A stretch of DNA of 64,000 nt from positions 1-64,000 of the forward strand of contig JALHOE010000002.1 in assembly GCA_022843175.1 (NCBI GenBank), written 5' to 3'. This stretch comes from Deltaproteobacteria bacterium. GTDB taxonomy: Bacteria; Myxococcota_A; Polyangia; Polyangiales; JADJMO01. The notes beneath the pieces are model-generated. The model was not told where the DNA came from, made no database searches, and worked only from the letters and a program-made list of their open reading frames with translations. This document shows, one piece after another, positions 33,333-42,303 of this stretch (positions are counted from its first letter, which is position 1; every line of letters begins with the position of its first letter). The position numbers and the translations under genes are program-made.

Positions 33333-34592
33333 TCAGGCTCCGGCGGCCTTCTTCCTTTCTTGAGCATGCAGACCACCATGCAGACCACTCGAGACGCCGG
33401 CGAGGGTGATGACCTTCGCGATCGCCTGACGCTTCTCGGCCTCGGCGACGGTGCTGTAGTGGTGCTGCATGGTCTCGGTTGCGTGACCCGAGATCGCGCG
33501 GGTGACGATGTCCTTCACCTCGGCGGCGCGTGCGAGATCCTGGAAGGATCGGCGCATCGCCTTCGGGGTGATCTTCTTCTTCAGCCCGATCGCACGCCTG
33601 ACGACGTCGAACGGGCGATCGAGGCATGAGCGCGAACGGTGCCCTCCCGTCTCCGACGGGAAGAGCAGGTCCGAGTCGCGCATCGGTCCCTCGGGCAGCT
33701 GCTCGACGTGCTGCTCGAGGATGGTGACGAGCTCCGGCGGCAGGACGATCTTCTGCCGGATCTTCGTCTTGGTGGTCTCCATCACTTCGTCGCCCTTCAC
33801 CTGTGATCGCCGGATGAGCAGCACGCCGGTCTTCGGATCGAAGTCCGGCGTCGCGCCCTTCCGACGGAGCGGACGAAGCGTGGACGGTCGCTGCCCGAGG
33901 AAGAACCCGAGGCACGCAAACGCGTAGTGCTGCGGGTACTTCTCCTTCAGCGTGGCGAGGAACAGCCCGAGCTCCTCATGGGTGCAGCTGTTCGGTTCTT
34001 CTTCGGTGTAGCCGTGCTCACTGGTGTCGAACTTCTTGATGCCGACCATCGGATCGCGGGGCAGCTCGTATCGCGCGACCGCGGCCTTCGTGAGGACACG
34101 GAGCACGTCGATCCACCCGTTGACCGTGGACGGCGCGTAGTCGCCAGCCGCGATCTTCGCGCCCGCTTCGTTCCGCCACGCGACCATGTCCGCGTGACGG
34201 AGCTTGTCGACCGCGATCGGTCCGAGCTGCGGGACGATGTGGTGCTCGAGGATGCCGCCCCACTTGTCCCGCCCCGCGGCCGACTTGATCTCACCGTTCA
34301 CGACCTTCTCCTCGAAGAGCGTGGCGGCGAACTCGCCGAATCCGATCGATGGCTTGTTCTCCACCGCGATCCCTTCGCGAATCGTCCGCAGCTCGCGCTG
34401 CAGGAGCTCGAACGCGACGAGCGCGTCGGTCTCCAGCAACACCATGCGCACCTGCTTGATCGTGCCCGAGCGCGGATCGATCGCTCGACCCCGCACGAGG
34501 TGTCCTCCTTCCTTTCTGCGCCACACCCCCGGCTTCGAGGGCTTCGGCGCGATCCAGCTGTTCCATCGCTTGACCCACTTCGTTTCCGCCAT
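33333..34592 (-). CDS. Tyrosine site-specific recombinase (integrase)
   Basis: From the ATG at 34592 the protein has 419 residues. It has an N-terminal SAM-like core-binding domain (about 80-190) and a catalytic domain with first Arg in L-G-Q-R-P-S-T-L-R, a box II of P-K-A-M-R-R-S-F (Lys where many have His), G-H-A-T-E-T-M-Q and the nucleophile Tyr in H-H-Y-S-T-V. It would integrate and excise the element at the adjacent tRNA-Val. The long in-frame extension upstream to 35108 is not credible because it covers the excisionase-like gene. Confidence 0.92.
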   Translation of the reverse strand: MAETKWVKRWNSWIAPKPSKPGVWRRKEGGHLVRGRAIDPRSGTIKQVRMVLLETDALVAFELLQRELRTIREGIAVENKPSIGFGEFAATLFEEKVVNGEIKSAAGRDKWGGILEHHIVPQLGPIAVDKLRHADMVAWRNEAGAKIAAGDYAPSTVNGWIDVLRVLTKAAVARYELPRDPMVGIKKFDTSEHGYTEEEPNSCTHEELGLFLATLKEKYPQHYAFACLGFFLGQRPSTLRPLRRKGATPDFDPKTGVLLIRRSQVKGDEVMETTKTKIRQKIVLPPELVTILEQHVEQLPEGPMRDSDLLFPSETGGHRSRSCLDRPFDVVRRAIGLKKKITPKAMRRSFQDLARAAEVKDIVTRAISGHATETMQHHYSTVAEAEKRQAIAKVITLAGVSSGLHGGLHAQERKKAAGA

Positions 34593-34929
34593 CGTGTCCT
34601 CCAGATGGAGGAGGACCGGAGCGTCCGTCCTCCAGCTTAGCGGGCGGCAGACCGACGAGGTAGCGATCGAGGTCGCTGATGCTCCACATCCAGCACCCGC
34701 GTCCGCCGCGACGGCCGGCGGGAAGCAGTCGACCTTCGCGATGCGCTTTGCGGATCGCGGAGTCGTTCTTGTAACCGCAGTACGCCGCGGCTTCGCGGGT
34801 GGTGAGGAGCGTTCGTTGCCGCACGAGACCTGCGATGCGGCGCGGGCGGGGCCGGAAGGTCGCGGAGCTGGGGGCTTTCGGTCCCGGTCGACAGCGAGCG
34901 GCCCTGGGTTGCCGCCGCCGTTGTTGCAT
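34291..34929 (-). CDS. MerR/excisionase-type helix-turn-helix protein, overlapping the integrase start
   Basis: The convincing part lies near 34650-34830: L-L-T-T-R-E-A-A-A-Y-C-G-Y then I-R-K-A-H-R-E-G-R-L and W-x-W-S-I-S-D-L-D-R-Y-L, the layout of helix-turn-helix excisionase (HTH_17) proteins, here directing excision or controlling the integrase. The frame stays open 300 bases into the integrase gene in another frame, ending at 34291. Either the two genes truly overlap, or the ancestral stop was lost. The N-terminus (start 34929 or a later GTG) is uncertain. Confidence 0.6.
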   Translation of the reverse strand: MQQRRRQPRAARCRPGPKAPSSATFRPRPRRIAGLVRQRTLLTTREAAAYCGYKNDSAIRKAHREGRLLPAGRRGGRGCWMWSISDLDRYLVGLPPAKLEDGRSGPPPSGGHDGGNEVGQAMEQLDRAEALEAGGVAQKGRRTPRAGSSDRSALGHDQAGAHGVAGDRRARRVRAPAARAADDSRRDRGGEQAIDRIRRVRRHALRGEGRER

Positions 34930-35019
34930 CTGCTGCTATCCTGCGCGGAGGCGGTCGCCCACACCGATCCGGTGCGTGGGTCGCGACCGACACGGACAGG
35001 CTTCCTCCGAAGCGTCCGG

Positions 35020-35214
35020 CTAGCGGGGCTCCCGGACGAGGGCGCCGTTGTCGCGCCGCCGCCCATGCCGCGGCTGCTCTTCATCGCACGCGGCGCGGAC
35101 GCCGGCACCGTTAACTGGCACGTGGTGATCTTGAAGGCACGCGGCGCAGAAGGCCGTCAGCGCACCGCATCGGTGACACGGCAGCGGCCCTTGCTCACCA
35201 TTCGGACGAGTCAT
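35020..35214 (-). CDS. Small putative zinc-ribbon protein
   Basis: The 64-residue frame from the ATG at 35214 contains C-H-R-C-G-A-L-T-A-F-C-A-A-C followed by H-H, a pattern suited to bind one or two zinc ions. Small Zn-finger proteins commonly accompany integrases. Low complexity of the tail and the absence of a clear ribosome site keep confidence modest. Confidence 0.4.
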   Translation of the reverse strand: MTRPNGEQGPLPCHRCGALTAFCAACLQDHHVPVNGAGVRAACDEEQPRHGRRRDNGALVREPR

Positions 35215-35356
35215 GCTGCAGGGCTCGGGTTTGCGATCCATGCGATCCGCGGCGTCGGGTTCTCGGTGCATTCCACATATCGACCGGAGGCGGATGCGAG
35301 TTGCGTCGCAGCGTCCCCTTGTCCGCCGTCCGCCCCCCGAGTCTCATTCGGACGCC

Positions 35357-37924
35357 ATGGACTTCGACAAGCTCGCCGAGGGCATAGGTGACGTCGATCC
35401 GCGTGATCCGCTCGCGCTGTACGAGACGCTCGACCGCCAGCAATCGCACCATACCCTGCGCCCAGCGCAGATCGCGCTCTTGAAGGCCTGGGCTGAGCGT
35501 CGCGACGAACGAGACGTCGTGCTCAAGCTTGCGACCGGCGCGGGCAAGACGACCATCGGCCTTGTCGTTCTCTACTCGCACATGATGGAGACTCAGAGGC
35601 CGTGCCTCTTTCTCTGTCCCACCAACCAGCTCGTCGACCAAGTCGCTCAGGAGAGTCAACGATGCGGCATCCCTGCCGTCGCCGTGTTGGGCGGCGTCGA
35701 GATCCCGCCTGAGGCTCTCGCCGCTCACGCCATCATCGTGACGAGCGTGCAGTCGATCTTCCAGGCCCGGGCTGGCCGGTTCGAGAAGGCAGGCATCCAC
35801 GCGCTCCTCGTCGACGACGCCCACGCCGCGATCGAAATCGTTCGGCAGCAATTTCGACTCACGATCCCATGCGACGATCAGTTGTTCGACGAACTTCATG
35901 CGTTGTTCCGAACGGCTCTGCGCGATCAGAATCGCGGCTCGGCCGAGGAGCTCGAGGCGGGCGTGGGCGTTGGGGGGCTTGAAGTTCCGTACTGGGTCTG
36001 GGTCGAGCACCTCGACGCCGTCACGAGCCTTCTGGTCGACCGTTCGAAGACCGAGGACGAGGCGTACCGCGCTCGGCGCAGCGGTACCGGACCCAAAGAC
36101 CGATCGCTTCTTGAGGGAATGCCGCTGACGTGGGGCCTATTGAAGAACGTGCTGCACGGGTGCCGTTGCGTCTTCTCCGCGAAAGCCGTCGAAATCGCGC
36201 CCGAGGTGCCCCCCGTCGAACGCGTGCCGACGTACGAAGGTGCGCAGCGCCGCATCTTCATGTCGGCGACGATCTCCGACGAGTCCGTCTTGGTCCGCGA
36301 GCTCGGTTGCTCGGAGGACGCGGCGAAGAATCCCGTGGAGCTGGCCGACGCTGGCGGCGTCGGCGAGCGCATGGTCCTCGTGCCGCGGCTGATGACCGCG
36401 CAGCCGTCCGAAGCGCTCAAGTGGGATGAACTCGCGGAGATGTGCAAGCGGGTCGCCGAGAAGGGGAAGACCGTCGTCGTGCTTGCGCCGACACACGCGG
36501 CCGCGAAACGATGGGCTACGGTTGGGGCGCGAGTGGTCGCGACCTCCGACGAGGTGCCGGCCGCAGTTGCGGATCTGCGCACGCAACGAACTCGATTCGT
36601 CGCGTTCGCAAATAGGTATGACGGTCTCGACCTTCCCGACGAGGCGTGTCGACTGCTGGTGCTCGACGGCGCACCGGTCGCGTACTCCGTCGTCGACATG
36701 GTCGACATGGCTTGTCGCGGTGCCGGCGCAGTCCGACGTCGCACCGTGATGCACCGTATCGAGCAGGGCCTCGGTCGCGCCGTGCGTTCGCCGTCGGACT
36801 ACTCCGTCGTTCTGCTCTACGGCAACGAGCTCGTCGAGAACATCTCCATGACGGCGACGCGGGACGATCTCACCGAACAGACGCGGAAGCAGATCGAACT
36901 CGGCATGACGATCGCGAAAGATGTTCGACAGGGTTCGGGCTGGCGGACTGAGATCGAGACGTTGATCTGGCAATGCCTCAACCGCGATCCGGGTTGGCGG
37001 CGCGCCTATCAGAAGTTCGCGAAGACGACGACACCTCCCTCGCGCACCACGGCACCCTCCCGGCTTGCGCGGGCTGTCGCCGAACGTCGCGCGTGGAATC
37101 AGCACATCGCCAACCGAGGCACCGACGCGGCCTCAACGCTGCGCACGTTCCTTAACACCCATACCCTCCCCGCCGCCGAGCAGGCCTTCCTGCTTCAGCG
37201 CGTCGCGTGGTACCTCCGTCGTGACGAGCCAGCGCGATCACTTGAGGTGCAGACGGCCGCGCGAGAGGTGGATCCGCAGTTGCTGATGCCCTCCGGAGGG
37301 GTGAAGTACCGAAAGACCAGCCCTGCCGCGGCGGGCAACGCCGCACGCTTCGTCGCCTGGTTGGAGCAATTTGACCATCCCAACGCGGCGATCGCGGCAC
37401 TCGATGCGTTGCGCGCCCGACTGACCTTCGCGCCGGAGGCTTCACACGATCTGTTCGAGCAGGCGCTCTGTGACCTCGGCGCACTCCTGGGCTTCGATGC
37501 CCGGCGCCCGGACAAAGAAACCCGCGATGGTCCGGACGTGCTGTGGCTCGACGGACAACTGGTTGTCCCGTTGGAGGCCAAGAACCGCACGAAGCCGGAC
37601 ACACAGGAGATCGCGAAGCATGTGGCCGGGCAGCTGATGCAGGCAGAGGCATGGGCGAAAGAGACGTACGCCGATCGTGGCAACATCGTTCCGATCACGG
37701 TGCACCCGATGACGAAGGTCGGTACGTACGCACGTCTGCCAGCGAGCGCCCGCGTGATGACCGCCACGCACATCAGCAGCATCATCGACGGCGCGCAGGC
37801 AGTTGTCGGGTCGATGCAGAAGACCGCGGGCAGTTTTTCTCCCGAGGCCGCAGCGAAGAAGCTCTCGGAACACCGCCTGGGCCTTGCGGCTATCGTCAGC
37901 ACGCGTACCGCGGCGCCGACCTAA
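35357..37924 (+). CDS. SF2 helicase with C-terminal PD-(D/E)xK-like nuclease domain
   Basis: The 855-residue product has helicase motifs I (A-T-G-A-G-K-T-T, about residue 60), II (V-D-D-A-H, about 155), III (F-M-S-A-T-I) and VI (H-R-I-E-Q-G-L-G-R-A-V-R). After about 200 linker residues a nuclease-like segment appears: D-G-P-D-V-L-W near residue 725 and V-P-L-E-A-K-N (E-x-K), the core of PD-(D/E)xK folds. DNA unwinding with cleavage is expected, as in restriction or phage-defence enzymes. No methylase or specificity gene lies beside it, so target choice is unclear. Confidence 0.85.
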   Translation: MDFDKLAEGIGDVDPRDPLALYETLDRQQSHHTLRPAQIALLKAWAERRDERDVVLKLATGAGKTTIGLVVLYSHMMETQRPCLFLCPTNQLVDQVAQESQRCGIPAVAVLGGVEIPPEALAAHAIIVTSVQSIFQARAGRFEKAGIHALLVDDAHAAIEIVRQQFRLTIPCDDQLFDELHALFRTALRDQNRGSAEELEAGVGVGGLEVPYWVWVEHLDAVTSLLVDRSKTEDEAYRARRSGTGPKDRSLLEGMPLTWGLLKNVLHGCRCVFSAKAVEIAPEVPPVERVPTYEGAQRRIFMSATISDESVLVRELGCSEDAAKNPVELADAGGVGERMVLVPRLMTAQPSEALKWDELAEMCKRVAEKGKTVVVLAPTHAAAKRWATVGARVVATSDEVPAAVADLRTQRTRFVAFANRYDGLDLPDEACRLLVLDGAPVAYSVVDMVDMACRGAGAVRRRTVMHRIEQGLGRAVRSPSDYSVVLLYGNELVENISMTATRDDLTEQTRKQIELGMTIAKDVRQGSGWRTEIETLIWQCLNRDPGWRRAYQKFAKTTTPPSRTTAPSRLARAVAERRAWNQHIANRGTDAASTLRTFLNTHTLPAAEQAFLLQRVAWYLRRDEPARSLEVQTAAREVDPQLLMPSGGVKYRKTSPAAAGNAARFVAWLEQFDHPNAAIAALDALRARLTFAPEASHDLFEQALCDLGALLGFDARRPDKETRDGPDVLWLDGQLVVPLEAKNRTKPDTQEIAKHVAGQLMQAEAWAKETYADRGNIVPITVHPMTKVGTYARLPASARVMTATHISSIIDGAQAVVGSMQKTAGSFSPEAAAKKLSEHRLGLAAIVSTRTAAPT

Positions 37925-37990
37925 CGAGTCCGCGCCTGAGTGGCGGCGGCCGATTCAATGGGCGGCAGGAAGAAGAAGTGCGCGGCGAGG

Positions 37991-39640
37991 TCACCGACGT
38001 CGGAACAGTTCTCGTCCGGCCTGCGCCTCGAACGCGTCGGCGATGCACTCGGCGCGCTGCTCCATGAACCGTTCGAAGCCGCGCCGCGCGCTCTCGTCCC
38101 ACAAGCCGGACGAAGCGCCGTCCGGAATGAGGTGGCTCCGCAGCGCGAGTCGTCTGGCACGCGCGGTATGGGGGATCTCGAGCAGGTACTTCCGGGGCGC
38201 CTTCGAACCGATGGTTTGGTTCTCTCGCGCCACGAGGAAACAAACATTCGGCAGCGCGTTGAAGTCGCGCGCAACCAAGCCGAAACGCAGCAAGAGATGC
38301 CGGGGAAAGATGTGGTGCCGATCGGGCCGGTTGGCGATGCTCGCGTAGCTGTCGCTCGGAACGAGCTCTCCGTCCTCCAGGTATCGCGGCTTGTGGAGGC
38401 TCAAGAGGCAAAAGAAGCCGCGAGAGAGTGACGACCGCGCCGAATACTCCGCGTAGCGAAGATCGCGCAGAGGAACGGGTGCCGTGCCCTCAAAGCGCGC
38501 CGACCCGTGCTCGGCGAGCCGCTGCATGAAGCGCGCGTCCGCCGCGAGGTTCTTTCGATAGCCTCGCCCGCTGTAGCGATCGGAAACCGACGCGAGCCAG
38601 AACCACTGACGGAGGAGATTGGCCGCTCGGCGCGAAGGACGCTTCGCGTCGCGGTGTGCAAAGTACAACGTCAGCAGCGCGACCATTTGGGTCGACGGTA
38701 GGAAGCCGAGGTGCGCGACGCCGAAATGATTTCGGAGATAGTCGACCGCGTACGGAAGCGAGCGTCCAATGGAGCGCCAGCGCTTGTCGAACTCGCGGCG
38801 GTCGATGTCTCCGGCTTCGATGCGGCGGATCACGCGCTCCCAGGCACGTCCGGCGATGTCGGTACCGTCAAACATGAACGCGAGGACCGAGAGGATCGTC
38901 TCGTCCGGCAGATCGCCGAACCCGGCGGGCGCGAGCTTCGCCTTCGCGTCACGTACCCAGTGTCGAACTTCGAGGTTCGATGCGCGTGCGAACGCTTTGT
39001 CGGCGCTGCTCACCGGCGTGCCCTGCGCGTTGATGCGAATGAACGTCTCGCGAACGTCCTCGAGCCGGTCCGCCGACATGACCTGTAGGAAGAAGCCGGC
39101 GTTCAAGATCGCGGAGCGGCACTCGTCCATGCGCCGCCGCGTCCGCACACCGACTGCGTCGCCGCGCCGCCGTCGATCACCGAGGATGTCGATGAGGGGG
39201 ACATATCCCTCGGGCGTCGCGCCCTGCCGATAGATGAATGTGTCGCGCTCCTCGTCCGGCGCGCCCGCGTAGAAGAAGAACCGATCGAATGCGATTGGCC
39301 GACCTCGAGCGTTCTCGACGCGGCGGCGCTCGCCTGAGAGCACGTGGTAGAGCACTGACAAGCGTTGCTGCCCATCCACGATGAACCAGATTTCGCGGTT
39401 CGACTCGTCGTAATGGGGAAGGATGTGCAGCTTCTGGCGCAGCTGGGTCTGGTTGCGCCTGTTGGTCCGCCAGATCAGAGCGGACCCGATCGGGTAGCCG
39501 CGGTAGATGCTGTCCAGGAGCGTGCATACCTTGTTCGCGTCCCATACGAACTCGCGCTGGATCTCCGGGACAGCCAGGATTCTGCGCTCGAAGAGGCGCC
39601 GCAACTGGACGAGCGAGAACCGCTTTACCTCAACCTTCAA
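37991..39640 (-). CDS. DUF262/HNH restriction-type protein 1 (GmrSD family)
   Basis: The 549-residue product has the DUF262 ParB-like NTPase motif D89-G-Q-Q-R near the N-terminus, preceded by P-E-I-Q-R-E-F-V-W. An HNH-like site sits at H442-H-I-F-P-R-H-L with a downstream N-A-L-P-N-V. GmrSD-type enzymes cut modified (for example glucosylated hydroxymethylcytosine) DNA. It begins at TTG (39640) with an AGGAGG ribosome site six bases ahead. It is second of a DUF262 pair, 43 bases after the first. Confidence 0.88.
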   Translation of the reverse strand: MKVEVKRFSLVQLRRLFERRILAVPEIQREFVWDANKVCTLLDSIYRGYPIGSALIWRTNRRNQTQLRQKLHILPHYDESNREIWFIVDGQQRLSVLYHVLSGERRRVENARGRPIAFDRFFFYAGAPDEERDTFIYRQGATPEGYVPLIDILGDRRRRGDAVGVRTRRRMDECRSAILNAGFFLQVMSADRLEDVRETFIRINAQGTPVSSADKAFARASNLEVRHWVRDAKAKLAPAGFGDLPDETILSVLAFMFDGTDIAGRAWERVIRRIEAGDIDRREFDKRWRSIGRSLPYAVDYLRNHFGVAHLGFLPSTQMVALLTLYFAHRDAKRPSRRAANLLRQWFWLASVSDRYSGRGYRKNLAADARFMQRLAEHGSARFEGTAPVPLRDLRYAEYSARSSLSRGFFCLLSLHKPRYLEDGELVPSDSYASIANRPDRHHIFPRHLLLRFGLVARDFNALPNVCFLVARENQTIGSKAPRKYLLEIPHTARARRLALRSHLIPDGASSGLWDESARRGFERFMEQRAECIADAFEAQAGRELFRRR

Positions 39641-39683
39641 ACCTTCCTCCTCCGATCATGCGCACCAGCATTGATGCCGCAGG

Positions 39684-41321
39684 TCACCTGCCGAGAAACG
39701 ATTGCACGCGCGACGTGATCAAGGCGCGTCTCTTCTCCACGAACTCCGGGAACCGCTCCCTCGCGAGCAGCGCGCGATCTTCGATGAGGAAGTCGTCGCA
39801 AAGCTCCTGATCGGAGATGGATGCGAAGTAGTCCGCCGGCTCGCTCGCGTTCTTGCGGATGTTCCGCAGCTTTCCGAGGTACGCGAAGTTGCCGATGTCG
39901 TCGATGACCTCGCCGTAGAGGGGCCGATACTCGGAGTGAGGGAAGATGTGGTCGACCTCCGCACGCTCTTGCCACGAGAGCGTGTCCCGCGCTGCGTTCG
40001 GCTGCGCGATGTTGAGTGCGAGACGCGGGTTCACGTTGAGCATGTCGACCGTCGTCGCGACGTGGTGGTGCCGTTGCCGCGTCTTGATGACGTTCAGGAG
40101 GTCATCGACTGGCAGCGGCCCGCCCGACTTCTTGCGCATCACCTCGCGTAGATAGCGGATGCGCGCCTCGGGTCCGCGCCCTCCCAAGAACTTGTTGAAG
40201 AGAAGGAAGTACAGGACCGCGCGCAGCCCTTGCCGATCGGCATCCGGAACCGACCCGTTCTTCTGCAGGCTCAGGTAGTACACGATCGGAAATAGCGTCG
40301 CCGGCGGGTCGAGCAAGCTCGCGGACAACAGGCGCACGTCGGTCGAGCGACAGAAATCGAGCGTCGTCTTCAACGATGTCGCGAACACGTCGAACTTGGT
40401 CTGCATGTCCTCCCAGTGCCGCTCGATGTTCTCGACGTCGAAGGACGGAGGCGCATCCGCGATGGTGAGGAGGCCGCGGATGATGAAGTCCTTGTCGATC
40501 GGGACGACACCGATCTTCTTCTGGACGTCCGATGCGAGTGCATCGAAGGCCTCGCGAGCGCGAGTCCACTTCGTCTTGATCAGGCTGAACATCAGGTCGG
40601 AGCGCGTCAGCACGGTGCCGCCCGAGTTCACCCGCACGAAGATGTCAAGGATCTCGTTGAGGGTTCGCGCCTGCTTCGGATCGATCACGTCCTCGTCGAT
40701 CGTTTCGGCGGGAACGTCGCGGTGGAACACATCGCGCACGCGCCGGATGTTGCGTCGCGCGATCTTCGCGGCGTCGCCCTCAAGAGGAACATCGGCGATG
40801 ACTTTGTCGATCTCGTCGTCGACGAAGTTCACGTTCCACCCGAGGATGTCCGAGACGCGCACGAAGCGCTTCGGCCGATTCGTGGCGTCGTCGCGCCAGA
40901 ACTGGAAGCTGTAGTTCTTTCCCGTGCCCTCGTCGTCGTCGGAGTCGGTGGAGCCGACGCCGTCGGGGCCGCTCGTGACGTTGAAGTACAGTCGCCGATG
41001 GTCGTGGGTGCCGAAGACCGCCAGATAGAAGGACTGCAGGCGCTGTTGGCCGTCGAGGACCATCTTCAGCTTCTTGCCGACGGGCTTCACCTTCGCCACG
41101 TGGGCGAGCCCGGGAACGAAGTCGCGAACGAACTCGCGGTAAGCGACTTCCAGGAACTGCGTGTTCCACAGGAGCAGCGAGCCGAAGGGGTACCCGCGCA
41201 TGAGCGAGTCGAGCAGCTGTCGGATCTGATCCTCCTTCCACACGAAGTCGCGCTGGAGATCGGGCAGAACGATCTCCTCATCGCGGATCTCGCTGAGGAG
41301 AGTGAGGATCGATTTCGCCAT
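39684..41321 (-). CDS. DUF262/HNH restriction-type protein 2 (GmrSD family)
   Basis: The 545-residue product is a distant relative of its neighbour: P-D-L-Q-R-D-F-V-W, D90-G-Q-Q-R-L and a C-terminal HNH-like E-V-D-H-I-F-P-H-S followed by G-N-F-A-Y-L-G and K-N-A. Both copies keep NTPase and nuclease residues, so neither looks like a decayed partner. The two may form a heteromeric complex against modified phage DNA. It starts at the ATG at 41321. Confidence 0.9.
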   Translation of the reverse strand: MAKSILTLLSEIRDEEIVLPDLQRDFVWKEDQIRQLLDSLMRGYPFGSLLLWNTQFLEVAYREFVRDFVPGLAHVAKVKPVGKKLKMVLDGQQRLQSFYLAVFGTHDHRRLYFNVTSGPDGVGSTDSDDDEGTGKNYSFQFWRDDATNRPKRFVRVSDILGWNVNFVDDEIDKVIADVPLEGDAAKIARRNIRRVRDVFHRDVPAETIDEDVIDPKQARTLNEILDIFVRVNSGGTVLTRSDLMFSLIKTKWTRAREAFDALASDVQKKIGVVPIDKDFIIRGLLTIADAPPSFDVENIERHWEDMQTKFDVFATSLKTTLDFCRSTDVRLLSASLLDPPATLFPIVYYLSLQKNGSVPDADRQGLRAVLYFLLFNKFLGGRGPEARIRYLREVMRKKSGGPLPVDDLLNVIKTRQRHHHVATTVDMLNVNPRLALNIAQPNAARDTLSWQERAEVDHIFPHSEYRPLYGEVIDDIGNFAYLGKLRNIRKNASEPADYFASISDQELCDDFLIEDRALLARERFPEFVEKRRALITSRVQSFLGR

Positions 41322-41360
41322 CGCGGCCGATGGTACCCCGTTCGCGAAGCCGCGGGCCGT

Positions 41361-42026
41361 TCAGCCCGCGACGACGGAGGTGAGCTCCGCGACGAAGGCC
41401 TCCTCTCCCGACTCGAGAACCAGCGCCGTATCATGCACGCGCGAGAGCCGGAGCTGCCGACGATAGGCGTGCGCGTGCAGCGAGCCGAACACGTACACGC
41501 ATCCGACAATCTCGCCGCCAGGGGTGGTGTGCCGCTCGCCGCGTCGCCAGATCTCGCCGGTCACCTCGATCGCGGGAGCGACCTGCACGTGAACGTCGAG
41601 CTCGCGGATCTCCTCGCTGCCGATCAGCCAATCTCCCTCGCGGGCGCGGCCGAACAGATCACGCCCGAGCACTCGCGGGACGGACTCGGCGCCGCACGGC
41701 TGGTAGTACGCGGCGGCGCCGAAGCCCGGCGGGTAGCCGGCGGACGAGACGTAGTACGCGGCCCACGATGCGCGGCGCGCCGACCAGTCGGCGGAGACGC
41801 TCGCAAGGGCAGCGAGCTCGCGCGCGTCGAGCGCGAACGGCGACGTCATGACGCCGCATCGGCGCTTCAGCTCGACGCCGTCGATGCCGACCGTCCCGGT
41901 GATGCGTCCGTTCGACCAAGCGAAGACCCTCCTATCGATACGCGCACCTCGATGCGTGCGAGCGATCTCGATCAGAACGGGGGTCGATGAGCGCGCGTGA
42001 ACGACCGCAATGATCTCTTCGAGCAT
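41361..42026 (-). CDS. Protein of unknown function, defence-island context
   Basis: The 221-residue product has a strong ribosome site (AGGAGG, seven bases before the ATG at 42026). It seems alpha/beta, with a Tyr-rich segment (A-A-Y-Y-V, A-A-Y-Y-Q) near residue 100 and charged beta strands in the C-terminal half (V-H-V-Q-V-A-P-A-I-E-V-T-G-E). No family is recognised. It sits between the DUF262 genes and divergent ravA-like gene; a 39-base gap links it to the DUF262 pair, so cotranscription is likely. Confidence 0.7.
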   Translation of the reverse strand: MLEEIIAVVHARSSTPVLIEIARTHRGARIDRRVFAWSNGRITGTVGIDGVELKRRCGVMTSPFALDARELAALASVSADWSARRASWAAYYVSSAGYPPGFGAAAYYQPCGAESVPRVLGRDLFGRAREGDWLIGSEEIRELDVHVQVAPAIEVTGEIWRRGERHTTPGGEIVGCVYVFGSLHAHAYRRQLRLSRVHDTALVLESGEEAFVAELTSVVAG

Positions 42027-42303
42027 GACAACCTCCTCATCGTGGCGGCGGGGCCGCTGTTCCGGCTGTGCCACCGTGTCCTTGCGGATCGGTTGGCCGC
42101 GCTTCGTCGGGCCGGGACCCTCAGCGCATCTTGATGAGTGACGTTCGTAGTCTCGCGCAACGACTGCCGCTGCGCAACGTGGGCCATGTTCGGGACGGCT
42201 CAGTCTCACCATTGGTCCGTGGCCAAGCCGACGGGTCTCAACATGGTCTGCACCCCGACACGACGCGCTGTCAGATCGACCCGGCCCGACGCGTCCTTCG
42301 GGC

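Noticed and set aside
34637-34993. Second open frame beside the excisionase-like gene
   Set aside because: Composition is Arg/Ser/Pro-rich with no motif; it is a frame shadow of the helix-turn-helix sequence.
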